From: Treponema denticola
GTDB taxonomy: Bacteria; Spirochaetota; Spirochaetia; Treponematales; Treponemataceae
Length of the DNA: 64,000 nt
Direction: 5' to 3'
Assembly (NCBI RefSeq): GCF_024181405.1
Contig: NZ_CP051302.1
Location: 2,232,001-2,296,000, forward strand
Positions 8,623-17,483 of this stretch are shown here, in pieces; the stretch's first letter is position 1, and each line of letters begins with the position of its first letter. The notes under the pieces are model-generated. The model did not search any database, was not told where the DNA came from, and saw only the letters and a list, made by a program, of their open reading frames with translations. The translations under genes were made by a program, and so were the position numbers.

Positions 8623-8648
8623 AAAACCGGCCCATTAAGGCCGGTTTT
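8623..8648. terminator. Ferritin/deoC bidirectional terminator
   Basis: AAAACCGGCC (8623-8632) pairs with GGCCGGTTTT (8639-8648) around a 6-base loop, followed by a T-run. It sits between convergent ferritin and deoC. Confidence 0.88.
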
Positions 8649-8655
8649 TTTTAAT

Positions 8656-9306
8656 TTACTTGCCGGTAACTATTGCAATACCGCTGCTTGCACCTATCCT
8701 TGAACAGCCCAAACCGATATAGGTTTCTGCATCTTCACGGGTACGTACGCCGCCTGAAGCTTTTATCTTCGTATCTTTTTTTAAGTATTTTTTAAATAGT
8801 TTTATATCCTCAACCGAAGCACCGCGGGAGCCGTAGCCTGTCGAGGTCTTTATAAAATCAGCTCCGGCCTTTTCAATAATTGCACAAATATCAGCAATAT
8901 TTTTTTCTTCAAGATAACAGGTTTCGACAATTACTTTAAGAAGAACATTCTTTTCATGGCAGGCCTTTGTTATGGCACTCACTTCATTTTGAGTATATTC
9001 CAAATCTCCTTCTAAAAGTTTCCCGACATTTATAACCATGTCTATCTCTTCAGCACCGGCTTCTATTGCCTTTTTAGCTTCTTCTACCTTTACTTCTGTT
9101 GAAGAAGTCCCAAAGGGAAAAGAAATAACGCTGCACACCTTTACATCGGAACCTTTCAGCTCCTTTCTCACCAATGAAACATTGCAAGGGTTTACACAAA
9201 CGGAAGCAAAATGATACTCTTTTGCTTCATTACAAATTTTAATTATATCCTTTTCGGAAGCTGTCGGTTTAAGAAGGGTATGATCTATATATTTATTTAA
9301 TTCCAT
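8656..9306 (-). CDS. deoC: Deoxyribose-phosphate aldolase
   Basis: 216 residues from the ATG at 9306. It splits 2-deoxyribose 5-phosphate into acetaldehyde and glyceraldehyde 3-phosphate in deoxynucleoside salvage. Seen: YIDHTLLKPTA at the start, SVCVNP, KVCSVISFPFG, the TIM-barrel strand LLKVIVETCYL, the Schiff-base lysine in DFIKTSTGYGSRGA, and KASGGVRT. The start is the second ATG because GAGGAG lies 8-9 bases upstream; the first ATG at 9321 overlaps that site. No other nucleoside-catabolism gene is next to it. Confidence 0.94.
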   Translation of the reverse strand: MELNKYIDHTLLKPTASEKDIIKICNEAKEYHFASVCVNPCNVSLVRKELKGSDVKVCSVISFPFGTSSTEVKVEEAKKAIEAGAEEIDMVINVGKLLEGDLEYTQNEVSAITKACHEKNVLLKVIVETCYLEEKNIADICAIIEKAGADFIKTSTGYGSRGASVEDIKLFKKYLKKDTKIKASGGVRTREDAETYIGLGCSRIGASSGIAIVTGK

Positions 9307-9365
9307 ATTTGAACTCCTCATTTAAAAATAATATATATTTTGTCTTTTGTCCAGCTATGAACGCC

Positions 9366-12299
9366 TTATTCGATTTGTTCTATCAGGCTATTGATCTTTC
9401 CTATACAGGCAGAAGCAAATCCCTTATCAGGCAGCTGAGATGCAATTATTCTAAGATAGCCCAAAACATCCTTTAAAGTTTTATCAGTAGAAGTTTTAGG
9501 GTCTATTGTTTTTTTCAAAGCACCTCTTACATTTAAGAGAATCATCCTGCGTTTTAAACCAACCTCTCCGGACAATTTATTTATAACATATTCCATTTGA
9601 ATACGCTCATTACTTATAAGAAAATCTTTTAATTCGATAGAAGGAAGATTATCCATCAAGTCACGCAAATAGACAAAGAGATTAACTATTTCATAACCCT
9701 CGATAATGTCCAACTCTTCTTCAAATTGAGGAGATTCTTTTAAGCTGTGAGGCAGAAGTGAAAGATACGGTTTATCGGAAAGTTTATTTACAATTTCATC
9801 AACAGAATCGGAAGTATCCAAATCATCATCAAAAGAAGAAGGAATAAGGGAGTCGGGAGCCGTACCCGCAGGATCTAAAAAGTCCTCATCATCAGAGCTT
9901 AAATTTGTTTCTTTGGACAAAGGCACATTTGAGCCGGCACGCAGATCATCAATTAACTCATTTTCATTATTTAATTCATCTTCATTACTTAAAGAATTTT
10001 CAGCACTTAGATCCATCTCATCAAGGCTTGGCCCATTGGGAGCTTGCGGCGTTTTTTTATCTGCCGATTTTTCAGGCAGAGGGCTAGAAGCGTCTCTTGA
10101 TTCCGGTACTGCTTCCAATTCCGGTTCCATTTCGGTTCCTTCATCTTCCGGACCAAAGCTGTCAGCTGTGTCAGGCTTTGCTGCAGAAAAGGGCATATCG
10201 GCTGTGCCGGGCTTTCCGGATTTTGCGGCAGAACTAAGCTCTGGAGGATAATCCGATTCAGGTATACTTGATTGTTGCTGCGGCTGAGCTTGATAAGAAG
10301 CCTGTTCATTTGGAGAATCTTGATATGGCTTAGATTGGGAAGGAGCAACGTCCTTTGTAGGTGTTGTTTCTTTTGCAGGAGCCTCTTCTTTTGATGAAGT
10401 ATCTTGAAGCTGAAGCTCTTCTTCAGGTATATCGTTCTTTCGGTTGCTATTGGGCCCCGGCTTGCCCAGTTCAAGAGGGTCATACTCGGCACCTATGTCC
10501 GGACTATCGTCAATGGGCGCATCAACATAGACCAAATTATCTAAAGAATCTTCATCTTCTCCTCTATCAAAAACTTCATCATCAGCCAATTCCATCAGAT
10601 CATCAAAAGGCATTTCAAAGTCAGGCATATCTTCAAAGCTTTCACTAAGATTGATTTCATCATCATCTTCAAAATTTACATCACCCAAATCTTTTAAATC
10701 CGGTTCAGGGCTTATATCAAGTTCTTCTTGAGGAGGGCGCAGCTTATCAAGATTTTTATTCAGAATACCGTCATCGCCGTAAGACTTAACGGCATCTTCA
10801 TATAACTGAACGGACTTGGACAAGCTGCCTATATCGTCATTTTCTATCTTATCTGTTTGAATATCAACGATTTCATTTGCAAGACGAACAGCCTCAACAG
10901 TATTGCCTTCATTTTTGTTCAGCTCCAAAATTGCCGCAAGAGCTTCGGTATTCTTTGCATCATTTTTTATTATTTTATTATATTCATGCTTGGCTAAATC
11001 ATACCTTTTCATTTGTTCATAAGCTTTTCCTAGTTTTAACCTTGCAGAAATTTCTTGAGGCTTTTCATTTAGATATTTGATGAGTTCATTTGCCGCTTCT
11101 TTATATTTATCGTTATGAAAATACAAATCAGCCAATTCGGCCCTCATATTTATTTCGCTTGGAGATAACTGAAGTAAGTGTTCAAAAATAAGCTCAGCTT
11201 TTTTTGTATCCCCTAATACCGAATAAAGTTTACCCTGCATTTTAAGAACATCTTTATCGCCCTTAATTTCTTTACTTAAATGATTTAAAATTTCTTTAGC
11301 CTTTGCATAATCTTCAAGCATCAAGCAAACTTCTGCCGTGCTCAATAGTAGTTCTTTATTATCAGGATGCTTCTCTTTATTATTTATCAAAATATTATAA
11401 GCATCAAAATATCTTTTTTGTGCTTTAAGCATATCGGCATATCCGAGTACTGCAGGCAAAAAGTTTGCATTTATGGAAACTGCTTTTTTATAAAAATCTT
11501 CGGCATATTTATCTTCATGGATTTTTTCATAAAGCTTAGCTAATTTTGTAAAATTTTCTTCCGATTGACCTGTCGACCCTATAATCATTTTATAGGTTTC
11601 AATAGCCTTTCCGAATTCTTCCATTTCTACATAACAATCGGCAATAGCTGCAAGGGCTTCATACCAATTAGGTTTTGTTTTTATGGCAGTTTGATATGAA
11701 TTAATCGCTTCTTTGTAAAGCTTTTTTTCTTTATACAACTCTGCAAGATTAAAATTCAAAAAGGGATGGTTGGGATCTACTTTTAAGCCAATCTTATAAG
11801 TTTCAAGAGCTTTAGGGTAATCCTTGCATAAAAAGTATACGCTTCCTAAATGGTTATATGCAAGAGCATCATCAGGTTTTATATCCAATACATCGGCAAA
11901 ACATTGTATTGCATTTTTATAATCGCCGTTTTGTTTATATGTATTACCCAGATTATAAAGAGTTGTTTCATTTTTGCTGTCTATAGCCTTTGCCTTTTCC
12001 AAGATAACTATCGACTCATTAAACATGTTAAGACGGCGGTAGATAACACCCATATTGTTTAGGATATCTAAATTATTGGGATTAAGAGAATCTAATTCTT
12101 TGTATATTTCCAATCCCTTTTTCATATCGCCCGATCGGATATAGAGTTTTCCCAAAAGATTTTTTAATTGATAATACTCATCAGGTGTATTTTTTTGTTT
12201 TTTTAACTGATTTAATAAAATTTTTTCTGCAAATTCATAGTCACGAGATAAAATAGCTGCATTAGCCTGCTCAATTATAATGTTCAAATTACTCGACAT
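9366..12299 (-). CDS. Large cytosolic TPR protein with acidic disordered middle
   Basis: 977 residues from the ATG at 12299, which overlaps the stop of the upstream LamG/FN3 gene by 11 bases; a longer in-frame start would lie deeper in that gene. Residues 1 to about 500 are consecutive tetratricopeptide repeats (AYNHLGSVYFLCKDYPKALETY and similar 34-residue units). Residues about 540-850 are rich in Asp, Glu, Ser and Pro (EDDDEINLSESFEDM, PEPDLKDLGDVN) and are probably disordered. A final globular part (PYLSLLPHSLKESPQFEEELD to the end) looks helical. No signal peptide is visible. TPR arrays are protein-docking scaffolds; the coupling with an exported partner suggests a shared envelope or motility process, but I cannot name one. 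Confidence 0.75.
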   Translation of the reverse strand: MSSNLNIIIEQANAAILSRDYEFAEKILLNQLKKQKNTPDEYYQLKNLLGKLYIRSGDMKKGLEIYKELDSLNPNNLDILNNMGVIYRRLNMFNESIVILEKAKAIDSKNETTLYNLGNTYKQNGDYKNAIQCFADVLDIKPDDALAYNHLGSVYFLCKDYPKALETYKIGLKVDPNHPFLNFNLAELYKEKKLYKEAINSYQTAIKTKPNWYEALAAIADCYVEMEEFGKAIETYKMIIGSTGQSEENFTKLAKLYEKIHEDKYAEDFYKKAVSINANFLPAVLGYADMLKAQKRYFDAYNILINNKEKHPDNKELLLSTAEVCLMLEDYAKAKEILNHLSKEIKGDKDVLKMQGKLYSVLGDTKKAELIFEHLLQLSPSEINMRAELADLYFHNDKYKEAANELIKYLNEKPQEISARLKLGKAYEQMKRYDLAKHEYNKIIKNDAKNTEALAAILELNKNEGNTVEAVRLANEIVDIQTDKIENDDIGSLSKSVQLYEDAVKSYGDDGILNKNLDKLRPPQEELDISPEPDLKDLGDVNFEDDDEINLSESFEDMPDFEMPFDDLMELADDEVFDRGEDEDSLDNLVYVDAPIDDSPDIGAEYDPLELGKPGPNSNRKNDIPEEELQLQDTSSKEEAPAKETTPTKDVAPSQSKPYQDSPNEQASYQAQPQQQSSIPESDYPPELSSAAKSGKPGTADMPFSAAKPDTADSFGPEDEGTEMEPELEAVPESRDASSPLPEKSADKKTPQAPNGPSLDEMDLSAENSLSNEDELNNENELIDDLRAGSNVPLSKETNLSSDDEDFLDPAGTAPDSLIPSSFDDDLDTSDSVDEIVNKLSDKPYLSLLPHSLKESPQFEEELDIIEGYEIVNLFVYLRDLMDNLPSIELKDFLISNERIQMEYVINKLSGEVGLKRRMILLNVRGALKKTIDPKTSTDKTLKDVLGYLRIIASQLPDKGFASACIGKINSLIEQIE

Positions 12300-13836
12300 T
12301 CTTTCCTTCCTTTTTACTTTGCAGAGGACGAGCCCACACCTCTTTTGATGTATCACCGGCATGTTCTCCATTCTCTTCATCATAAGCGGCTATCGCAAAA
12401 AAGTATATTTTGCCGTTTTTTAAATTTTCTATTTTATAATTTGTTACATTGCCTACATCAATCGGAGAACCTTCGCTGAAGTATTCGCCTTTTCTATTTC
12501 CAAAATAAATCAGATACCCCTTTACATCAGTGTCTATAGAAGGAGACCAAGATAATTCAACCGATGAATCCCCGGCCATTGCAATAAGTTTTGCAGGAGG
12601 AAGAGGAAGATTATCTTTTTCATACTCCAAAGAAAAAGAATGGATAAGGGGAGATTTAAGCCCTTCCGCATCCGGATAAATATTACAGGCAATCTGAAAA
12701 AAACGGCCCGAAATATTTTTTATCTCTTCATTCGGTCTGATACTCTTCCATTCAGGATAGGTTCCGTTCCAATTAAAAGGACTATCGGCGGCTCTGATAA
12801 AAAATTCCGCATCGGTTTGTTCAGGTTTATCATATAAGGCTTTTAAGACACGAGGCTGCGATTTATTTCCTCCGGTGTCGATTATATTTGTTTCTATACG
12901 GCCTCCGTCTTGAGGATACTTTTCAAACAAGGACGATATTTCCCAAGGCATTCCGAATTGGGAAAAAAAGTTTGTTACTTTTAGTTCATCGATTAAACCG
13001 GAATAGTTTAAGCCTATGAGTACATCCGATGAAGTACCCAATGCAGAATACAACACCTGATTGCTCTCTCTTCCGGGATCGGTCATATAAACAATGGCTT
13101 CGGACTTACCGTTCATCCTATATTCCAAGAGACCTGTATTTTCATCATAAGTAATAAGATGATGACTCCAAATTTCAGGGATTATGTTTGACTTTCCTGA
13201 AAGTCTGACATCCAGTCCCTTATTGTTTTTGTCCTGCCAAATATTTAAAAAAGACCATTCGAGCTTATTGTTAAAAATACTTGCCGCAATATTTTGATAC
13301 ATTGTTTTTCTGCCCTCAACCAAGGAAGTCCACCAGCGTAAAATAGTACTTCCGCTTTCCGTTGTCTGAGGACGTAACCAGAATTCTATTGTAAAAGATT
13401 TTAGAATTTTAGAGCCTGCAAAAAAAGAAGTCTTTGAAGGTTTTAATGTCAAACTTTCATTATTGGAATTGTAATGAAAAAGAGCTGCACCTTCTCCGAT
13501 TTTTGCCTTTTCAGCACCAAGATGAATAATCGATGAATTAGCTACAGTATAATTTCCGGTTTCTTCAATCGTATCCTTAAAATCGAAGCTAAGGTACATA
13601 TCCGTAGTTTCGGTAATATTATGAGAAGCGGATGTCAATCCCAAAGACTGAAAGCCGAATTTCCCGTTTCTTTGTTCTATATTGCGGGAATAAAAAAGAT
13701 TATTCCAACCCAATTTTCCGCCGAAATTCAGTACCGCATCTTCAGAAAAAGCAGAAATTAAGAGAAGATTAAAAAATATAAGGCTAACAACAGAGCTTTT
13801 TCGCAAATTCAGTTTAAATTTATACATAATCTGCAT
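12289..13836 (-). CDS. Exported LamG / fibronectin type III protein
   Basis: 515 residues. The signal-like N-terminus includes VVSLIFFNLLLISAFSED. Residues about 75-300 form a concanavalin/LamG-like jelly roll (SFTIEFWLRPQTTESGSTILRW, HHLITYDENTGLLEYRMNG), a fold that commonly binds carbohydrate or protein. Residues about 410-500 are a fibronectin type III domain (AGDSSVELSWSPSIDTDVKGY...YFFAIAAYDEENG). Such modular proteins are surface or periplasmic binders. The start is uncertain: the first ATG (13836) and an ATG three codons later (13827) both lack a good ribosome site. Its last bases overlap the start of the TPR gene, so the two are coupled. Confidence 0.75.
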   Translation of the reverse strand: MQIMYKFKLNLRKSSVVSLIFFNLLLISAFSEDAVLNFGGKLGWNNLFYSRNIEQRNGKFGFQSLGLTSASHNITETTDMYLSFDFKDTIEETGNYTVANSSIIHLGAEKAKIGEGAALFHYNSNNESLTLKPSKTSFFAGSKILKSFTIEFWLRPQTTESGSTILRWWTSLVEGRKTMYQNIAASIFNNKLEWSFLNIWQDKNNKGLDVRLSGKSNIIPEIWSHHLITYDENTGLLEYRMNGKSEAIVYMTDPGRESNQVLYSALGTSSDVLIGLNYSGLIDELKVTNFFSQFGMPWEISSLFEKYPQDGGRIETNIIDTGGNKSQPRVLKALYDKPEQTDAEFFIRAADSPFNWNGTYPEWKSIRPNEEIKNISGRFFQIACNIYPDAEGLKSPLIHSFSLEYEKDNLPLPPAKLIAMAGDSSVELSWSPSIDTDVKGYLIYFGNRKGEYFSEGSPIDVGNVTNYKIENLKNGKIYFFAIAAYDEENGEHAGDTSKEVWARPLQSKKEGKNVE

Positions 13837-13943
13837 TTATTATCGGCAAAAAAGCCCCATAGGTCAATAAAATAACCGCGTTTTTATAGATTTAGAATAT
13901 TTTTTCGGCAATGATTGAATCAACAAGCCTCCGCACGAATAAA

Positions 13944-13990
13944 AAACCGGCCTAAATTAAGCTTTAACTGCCTAATTATCCGGCCGGTTT
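13944..13990 (-). terminator. Terminator after the amino-acid permease gene
   Basis: AAACCGGCC (13944-13952) and GGCCGGTTT (13982-13990) form a perfect 9-base stem around a 29-base loop, just downstream (minus strand) of the permease stop, with T/A runs at the base. Confidence 0.6.
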
Positions 13991-14028
13991 AAAACTAAAA
14001 AGACAAAATCTTTTCTAAATTGAAAAGT

Positions 14029-15309
14029 TTAGTTGGCTTTTTTCTGTGTAAGTTTCATTATAACGTAAAAAACGGCTCCGACTACAAGGCCGCCTAAACC
14101 GAATAAAATCTTGTCCCAGCTTGAATTATATAAAAGCCAAAGGCTTATTCCTACCGCCAAAAAAGAAACAACATAAACGCCGGGAATTCTAAAAGAGCCT
14201 TTCATACCGCGCTTTCTGAATACTAAGATTGCAAGACAGGTCGGTATATATTGGGCAAAGCGGGAAACAACCGAAATTGCGGCAAGCTTTGAAAAACTGC
14301 CCGTTAAGCAAACCAAGGCTGTTAAGGCGGTTGTTAAAATAACCGAAATGTAGGGAACATCTTTTTTATTTCTTTTAGTTACAAACTTGGGTAAAAAACC
14401 GTCGTCGGCAAGAGCTACGGCACTTCGAGGAGCTAAGAAAGAAGAAGCAACATTTATTCCGCCTATTGAAACCAAGGTTCCGGTTGTAACAACTGCTTTT
14501 GCAACGGGGCCTAAAAACTTAGCGGCCGCATCTGCAACGGGAGCTTCGCTCGCTGTAAGCCCATCGCCCAAAATACCTATGGCAACTACTTGAATAAGTA
14601 TATAAAAAACGGAAACACCGCTGATTACCAAAACAATAGCAAGAGGAACATTTTTTTCAGGCTTATCCATATCTTCAGCAGCAACGGCAATAGATTCAAA
14701 CCCCGTAAAGGCATAAAAGATTAAAAGAGCGGCAGCTCCGAAAGATGTTGTAGTTAAGGCACCTACCGACTGCATAGGTTGAAAATTATCGCCTTTGATA
14801 AAAAAGATACCTAAAAGAATAAAGAAGATAAGAGGCACCAATTTTCCGATTGTAATAACATTGTTTACGATTTTTGAAATTCGTACTCCCGAAATGTTCA
14901 TCAATCCTAAAAACAAAAGAATAGCTACGGCTATAACGCTTCGCCAAAAAGGTGTTGCGGCTAAAGGAAATACACTTCCTAACGCTGTGGGAAAACCCAC
15001 AGCCATTGCAGCCCAAGCAATAACCATTATTGCCCATTTCATAAAGCCTACTTCAAAACCGACAAATTCGCCGAAGGCTTCTTTTGCATAAACATAAGGG
15101 CCGCCGTTCTTTTTAAACAAGCCTCCTGCTTCAGCAAAACAAAGTGCAATCAAAATAACCAAAACGGCATCGAATAAAATAACTCCGATACTCGATACAC
15201 CGACCAATTTGGCGGCCTTTCCCGGAAGTAAAAATATTCCGGTACCGACAATGGCATTTACTCCAAGAAGGCAAATACTTAAAAGCCCTAATTTACCTTT
15301 ATTTTCCAT
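14029..15309 (-). CDS. APC-superfamily amino-acid permease
   Basis: 426 residues with about 12 hydrophobic segments. The first helix carries the substrate/sodium-site loop GVNAIVGTGIFLLPG typical of the APC family, and TM6 has YAFTGFESIAVAAEDM. It is an inner-membrane amino-acid importer or antiporter; the substrate cannot be deduced. I chose ATG 15309 because AAGGAG lies 6 bases upstream; a TTG two codons earlier is in frame but too close to that site. The upstream gene is a C26 peptidase that can hydrolyse gamma-glutamyl amides, so glutamate, GABA or polyamine-derived substrates are reasonable guesses. Confidence 0.85.
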   Translation of the reverse strand: MENKGKLGLLSICLLGVNAIVGTGIFLLPGKAAKLVGVSSIGVILFDAVLVILIALCFAEAGGLFKKNGGPYVYAKEAFGEFVGFEVGFMKWAIMVIAWAAMAVGFPTALGSVFPLAATPFWRSVIAVAILLFLGLMNISGVRISKIVNNVITIGKLVPLIFFILLGIFFIKGDNFQPMQSVGALTTTSFGAAALLIFYAFTGFESIAVAAEDMDKPEKNVPLAIVLVISGVSVFYILIQVVAIGILGDGLTASEAPVADAAAKFLGPVAKAVVTTGTLVSIGGINVASSFLAPRSAVALADDGFLPKFVTKRNKKDVPYISVILTTALTALVCLTGSFSKLAAISVVSRFAQYIPTCLAILVFRKRGMKGSFRIPGVYVVSFLAVGISLWLLYNSSWDKILFGLGGLVVGAVFYVIMKLTQKKAN

Positions 15310-15361
15310 TTTCAACTCCTTATACTGAAATATGATAGATAGACTAAACAGCCGGAATCAG

Positions 15362-16087
15362 CTAACAACGATTTATAAATTCTTTAAACAGATCCAACGA
15401 GGGCTTATGTACGGCTGCCGTCATTTCGGGATGAAATTGAACCCCCATCATAAAGCCCTCTCCCGTATATTCTATGGCTTCAACCACGCCGTCAGGAGCA
15501 TAAGCCGTAATCTTAAAATCCTTTGCAAGATCTTTTACAGCCATGTGATGATAAGAATTAACCATATCTTCCTTGCCGAAAACTTTTTGCATAATTGAAG
15601 CAGCTTCGGTCTTGATAGAATGAGTGCGTTCCTGCGGGCGGGCTTTTTGAACATGCTGTATTTGAATATCTCTTTTTATGAGTGAAAGATCTTGATAAAG
15701 TGAGCCGCCGAAGGCAACATTTAAAATCTGCATTCCCCTGCATATCCCCAAAACAGGCTTTTTTAAAGCCTTAGCTGCTTTGATAAGCCTCAGTTCATAA
15801 ACATCCCTCTTAGGAAGAATTTCTCCAAGACAGGAAAGCGGTTCTTCATTAAAAAAATGAGGCTCGACATCATGTCCGCCCATAATGATAATCCCTGAAA
15901 GATTTTCAAGCTGTCTTTGAATAGCATCTTCGTCATCAATTATAGGGAGCATAAGGGGAACTCCTCCTGCAGCCAGCACCGAATTCACATAGTCGGCATT
16001 GGTGTACATTCTTTCATAACCTGCAAAAAGACTTTGCGAGGTTTCATAGAGGCAGCTGCCTGTAATTCCTATAAGCGGTTTTTTCAT
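15362..16087 (-). CDS. Gamma-glutamyl-hydrolase-type class I amidotransferase (peptidase C26, PuuD-like)
   Basis: 241 residues, matching gamma-glutamyl-gamma-aminobutyrate hydrolase (about 250). The triad is visible: nucleophile Cys in PVLGICRGMQILN, and His/Glu in VQFHPEM. IIIMGGHDVEPHFF forms the oxyanion region of this family. PuuD-type enzymes hydrolyse gamma-glutamyl amides such as gamma-glutamyl-GABA in polyamine degradation. It is not PdxT, because it lacks the compact 190-residue layout. CAGGAG precedes the ATG, and the permease gene follows after 52 bases on the same strand, so the pair probably forms an uptake-and-hydrolysis operon. Confidence 0.85.
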   Translation of the reverse strand: MKKPLIGITGSCLYETSQSLFAGYERMYTNADYVNSVLAAGGVPLMLPIIDDEDAIQRQLENLSGIIIMGGHDVEPHFFNEEPLSCLGEILPKRDVYELRLIKAAKALKKPVLGICRGMQILNVAFGGSLYQDLSLIKRDIQIQHVQKARPQERTHSIKTEAASIMQKVFGKEDMVNSYHHMAVKDLAKDFKITAYAPDGVVEAIEYTGEGFMMGVQFHPEMTAAVHKPSLDLFKEFINRC

Positions 16088-16295
16088 AATAAACTCCTGT
16101 AATAGTTTTTAAAGGATTAAAAAATCCTATTGTATTTAGATTACTTCCACTTTAAAAGCTTTTTTATTTTTTTCCGTATTGGCCGATTAAATCACTTTGT
16201 TTTAACAGGCTTGAGTATAGCATAAAATTATATCTTATTCAATGGAAGCTGTAAAATGCTTATCGGACAAAATCGATTTCCGTGATACAACAATC

Positions 16296-16324
16296 TTGAC
16301 AGATTGAATAAAATTGAATATATT
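16296..16324 (+). promoter_or_regulatory. Promoter of the RelBE-type module
   Basis: TTGACA (16296-16301), 17-base spacer, TATATT (16319-16324). It is followed by an unusual run of eight G (16329-16336) acting as ribosome site before the GTG start at 16343. Confidence 0.75.
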
Positions 16325-16342
16325 TGAAGGGGGGGGAAACAA

Positions 16343-16576
16343 GTGCAAAAGACCATTACCATACGTATAGACAATACTATATACGATATATTTAAAAAAG
16401 CAGCCGAAGGACAAAAACGAACTATTTCAAATTATATGGAATATGCAGCATTAAACTATACCATTAATGAATCTATCGTTGATGATGAAGAAATGCAGGA
16501 AATACTCGAATTCGAAAAAGACTTAAAAAAAGGCCTGTCGGATATATCTGCAGGAAGGTATAAAGTAATTGACTAA
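16343..16576 (+). CDS. Ribbon-helix-helix antitoxin
   Basis: 77 residues starting at GTG 16343 behind a G-rich ribosome site. The N-terminus (KTITIRIDNTIYDIFKKAA, KRTISNYMEYAAL) is a ribbon-helix-helix DNA-binding domain as in CopG/RelB-like antitoxins. The C-terminal acidic helix (DDEEMQEILEFEKDLKKGLSD) should wrap the toxin. It overlaps the toxin gene by 8 bases, which is typical for these pairs and implies coupling. It likely represses its own promoter together with the toxin. Confidence 0.82.
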   Translation: MQKTITIRIDNTIYDIFKKAAEGQKRTISNYMEYAALNYTINESIVDDEEMQEILEFEKDLKKGLSDISAGRYKVID

Positions 16577-16841
16577 CTATAAAATTGCAGAAACAGCGGC
16601 TTTTGAGAAAAAAATAAAATCAAAAAAGTACGAATTCCTATATCAAAAAATAAAAAACTATGTATATCCTATATTAAGAAAAAATCCGCATTTTGGACCT
16701 AACATAAAAAAATTAAAAGGCATTTACAAAGAGATATACCGCTTTAGATTAGGAGACTTCCGTCTTTTTTATAAAGTATCGGAAGAAAAAGTCATCGTAT
16801 TTATTATTGACATAGAAGCTCGAAAAGCTGCTTATAAATAA
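16569..16841 (+). CDS. RelE/ParE-family toxin
   Basis: 90 residues from a TTG start at 16569 that overlaps the antitoxin stop. The RelE fold is visible: YKIAETAAFEKKI at the start, a central KNPHFGPNIKKLKGIYKEIYRFR, and the final strands LGDFRLFYKV and VIVFIIDIEARKAAYK. RelE-type toxins cut mRNA on the ribosome; ParE types poison gyrase. The 'YRFRLGDFRLFY' pattern with basic C-terminal residues fits an mRNA interferase better. All core strands are present, so it looks functional. Confidence 0.82.
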   Translation: MTNYKIAETAAFEKKIKSKKYEFLYQKIKNYVYPILRKNPHFGPNIKKLKGIYKEIYRFRLGDFRLFYKVSEEKVIVFIIDIEARKAAYK

Positions 16842-16851
16842 AAAATAGGTC

Positions 16852-16878
16852 TTGACAAGGCGTACGATTATAGTACGC
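16852..16878 (+). promoter_or_regulatory. TTGACA box with overlapping inverted repeat
   Basis: TTGACA (16852-16857) is followed at once by GCGTAC-N7-GTACGC (16860-16878), a perfect 6-base inverted repeat covering the spacer. No good -10 box lies at 17 bases, so this is an operator-like site with a possible weak promoter for the gene at 16913. Confidence 0.4.
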
Positions 16879-16912
16879 TTCAAAGTTGGGATGCGAGGCT
16901 TTATAAAAAGAT

Positions 16913-17323
16913 ATGAATTGTTTTAAGACTATTATCGAATTACAAGATATTCTCTTCCCCAAATTTTATACAGCAATGGATTCTGAAAATAATGAATATA
17001 TATTTTTAAAAACTCAAGATTCAATGATAAATTCATTGGATAAAGTATCTGATAAAACACAATTAGAGGCATATGAAAATCATATTCATATTTGCGGTAA
17101 AGTTAAAAAACGAGCTCAACATATAACCGTAACTTCTGCAAAATTAATTACGAAAAATTTAATTGAAAATTTAAAAACAAGCTTTCCAAATAAACATTTT
17201 TATGTCTATTTGGATTGTGATTTTAACGACCACATTATAGTAAGATTTCATCAATTATGGGAGAATGAAGAACCGTATTATGATGTAAAAGATTTTCCAA
17301 ATATCGAGGTATTTAAAATTTAA
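16913..17323 (+). CDS. Unknown 136-residue protein
   Basis: I do not recognise this protein. It has no signal peptide or membrane segment, is rich in Lys, Asn and aromatic residues, and is predicted mixed alpha/beta (NEYIFLKTQDSMINSL, HFYVYLDCDFNDHIIVRFHQLW). The last third has a strand pattern with conserved-looking Trp and Tyr (RFHQLWENEEPYYDV). Small single-domain proteins like this next to toxin-antitoxin genes are often immunity proteins or orphan accessory genes, but nothing in the sequence proves it. The ATG at 16913 has only a weak purine-rich site (AAAAGAT) upstream. Confidence 0.5.
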   Translation: MNCFKTIIELQDILFPKFYTAMDSENNEYIFLKTQDSMINSLDKVSDKTQLEAYENHIHICGKVKKRAQHITVTSAKLITKNLIENLKTSFPNKHFYVYLDCDFNDHIIVRFHQLWENEEPYYDVKDFPNIEVFKI

Positions 17324-17348
17324 GCTTAAAATCCCAATTAATAGCTTA

Positions 17349-17483
17349 GGTTCTTTAATTAAAGTAGATGCGATAAATATTTCTGCATATCATTTGGCAA
17401 AAGAAATCAATGTTCCTGAAACAGCCTACATCCATCTTTGTAGAAACAAATTTTCTTTTCATGAACGGAAAGATTTTATTTGA
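17349..17483 (+). pseudogene. HigA-type antitoxin remnant
   Basis: A 44-codon open stretch without a start codon reads VDAINISAYHLAKEINV followed by PETAYIHLCRNKFSFHE. It matches the helix-turn-helix start of HigA/XRE antitoxins ('GISAYRLAKEIGVPQTRI'). The frame stops at 17481 and neither the beginning of a gene nor a HigB toxin is present, so it is a decayed fragment. Confidence 0.55.

Noticed and set aside
9905..10648. Several frames of 60-161 codons within the acidic part of the TPR gene
   Set aside because: They are opposite-strand or shifted readings of the low-complexity Asp/Glu/Ser region of a clear gene.
15362..16087. PdxT (glutaminase partner of PdxS)
   Set aside because: Although it is a class I amidotransferase fold, its length and GGHDVEPHFF/ICRGMQ motifs are those of C26 PuuD-type hydrolases.
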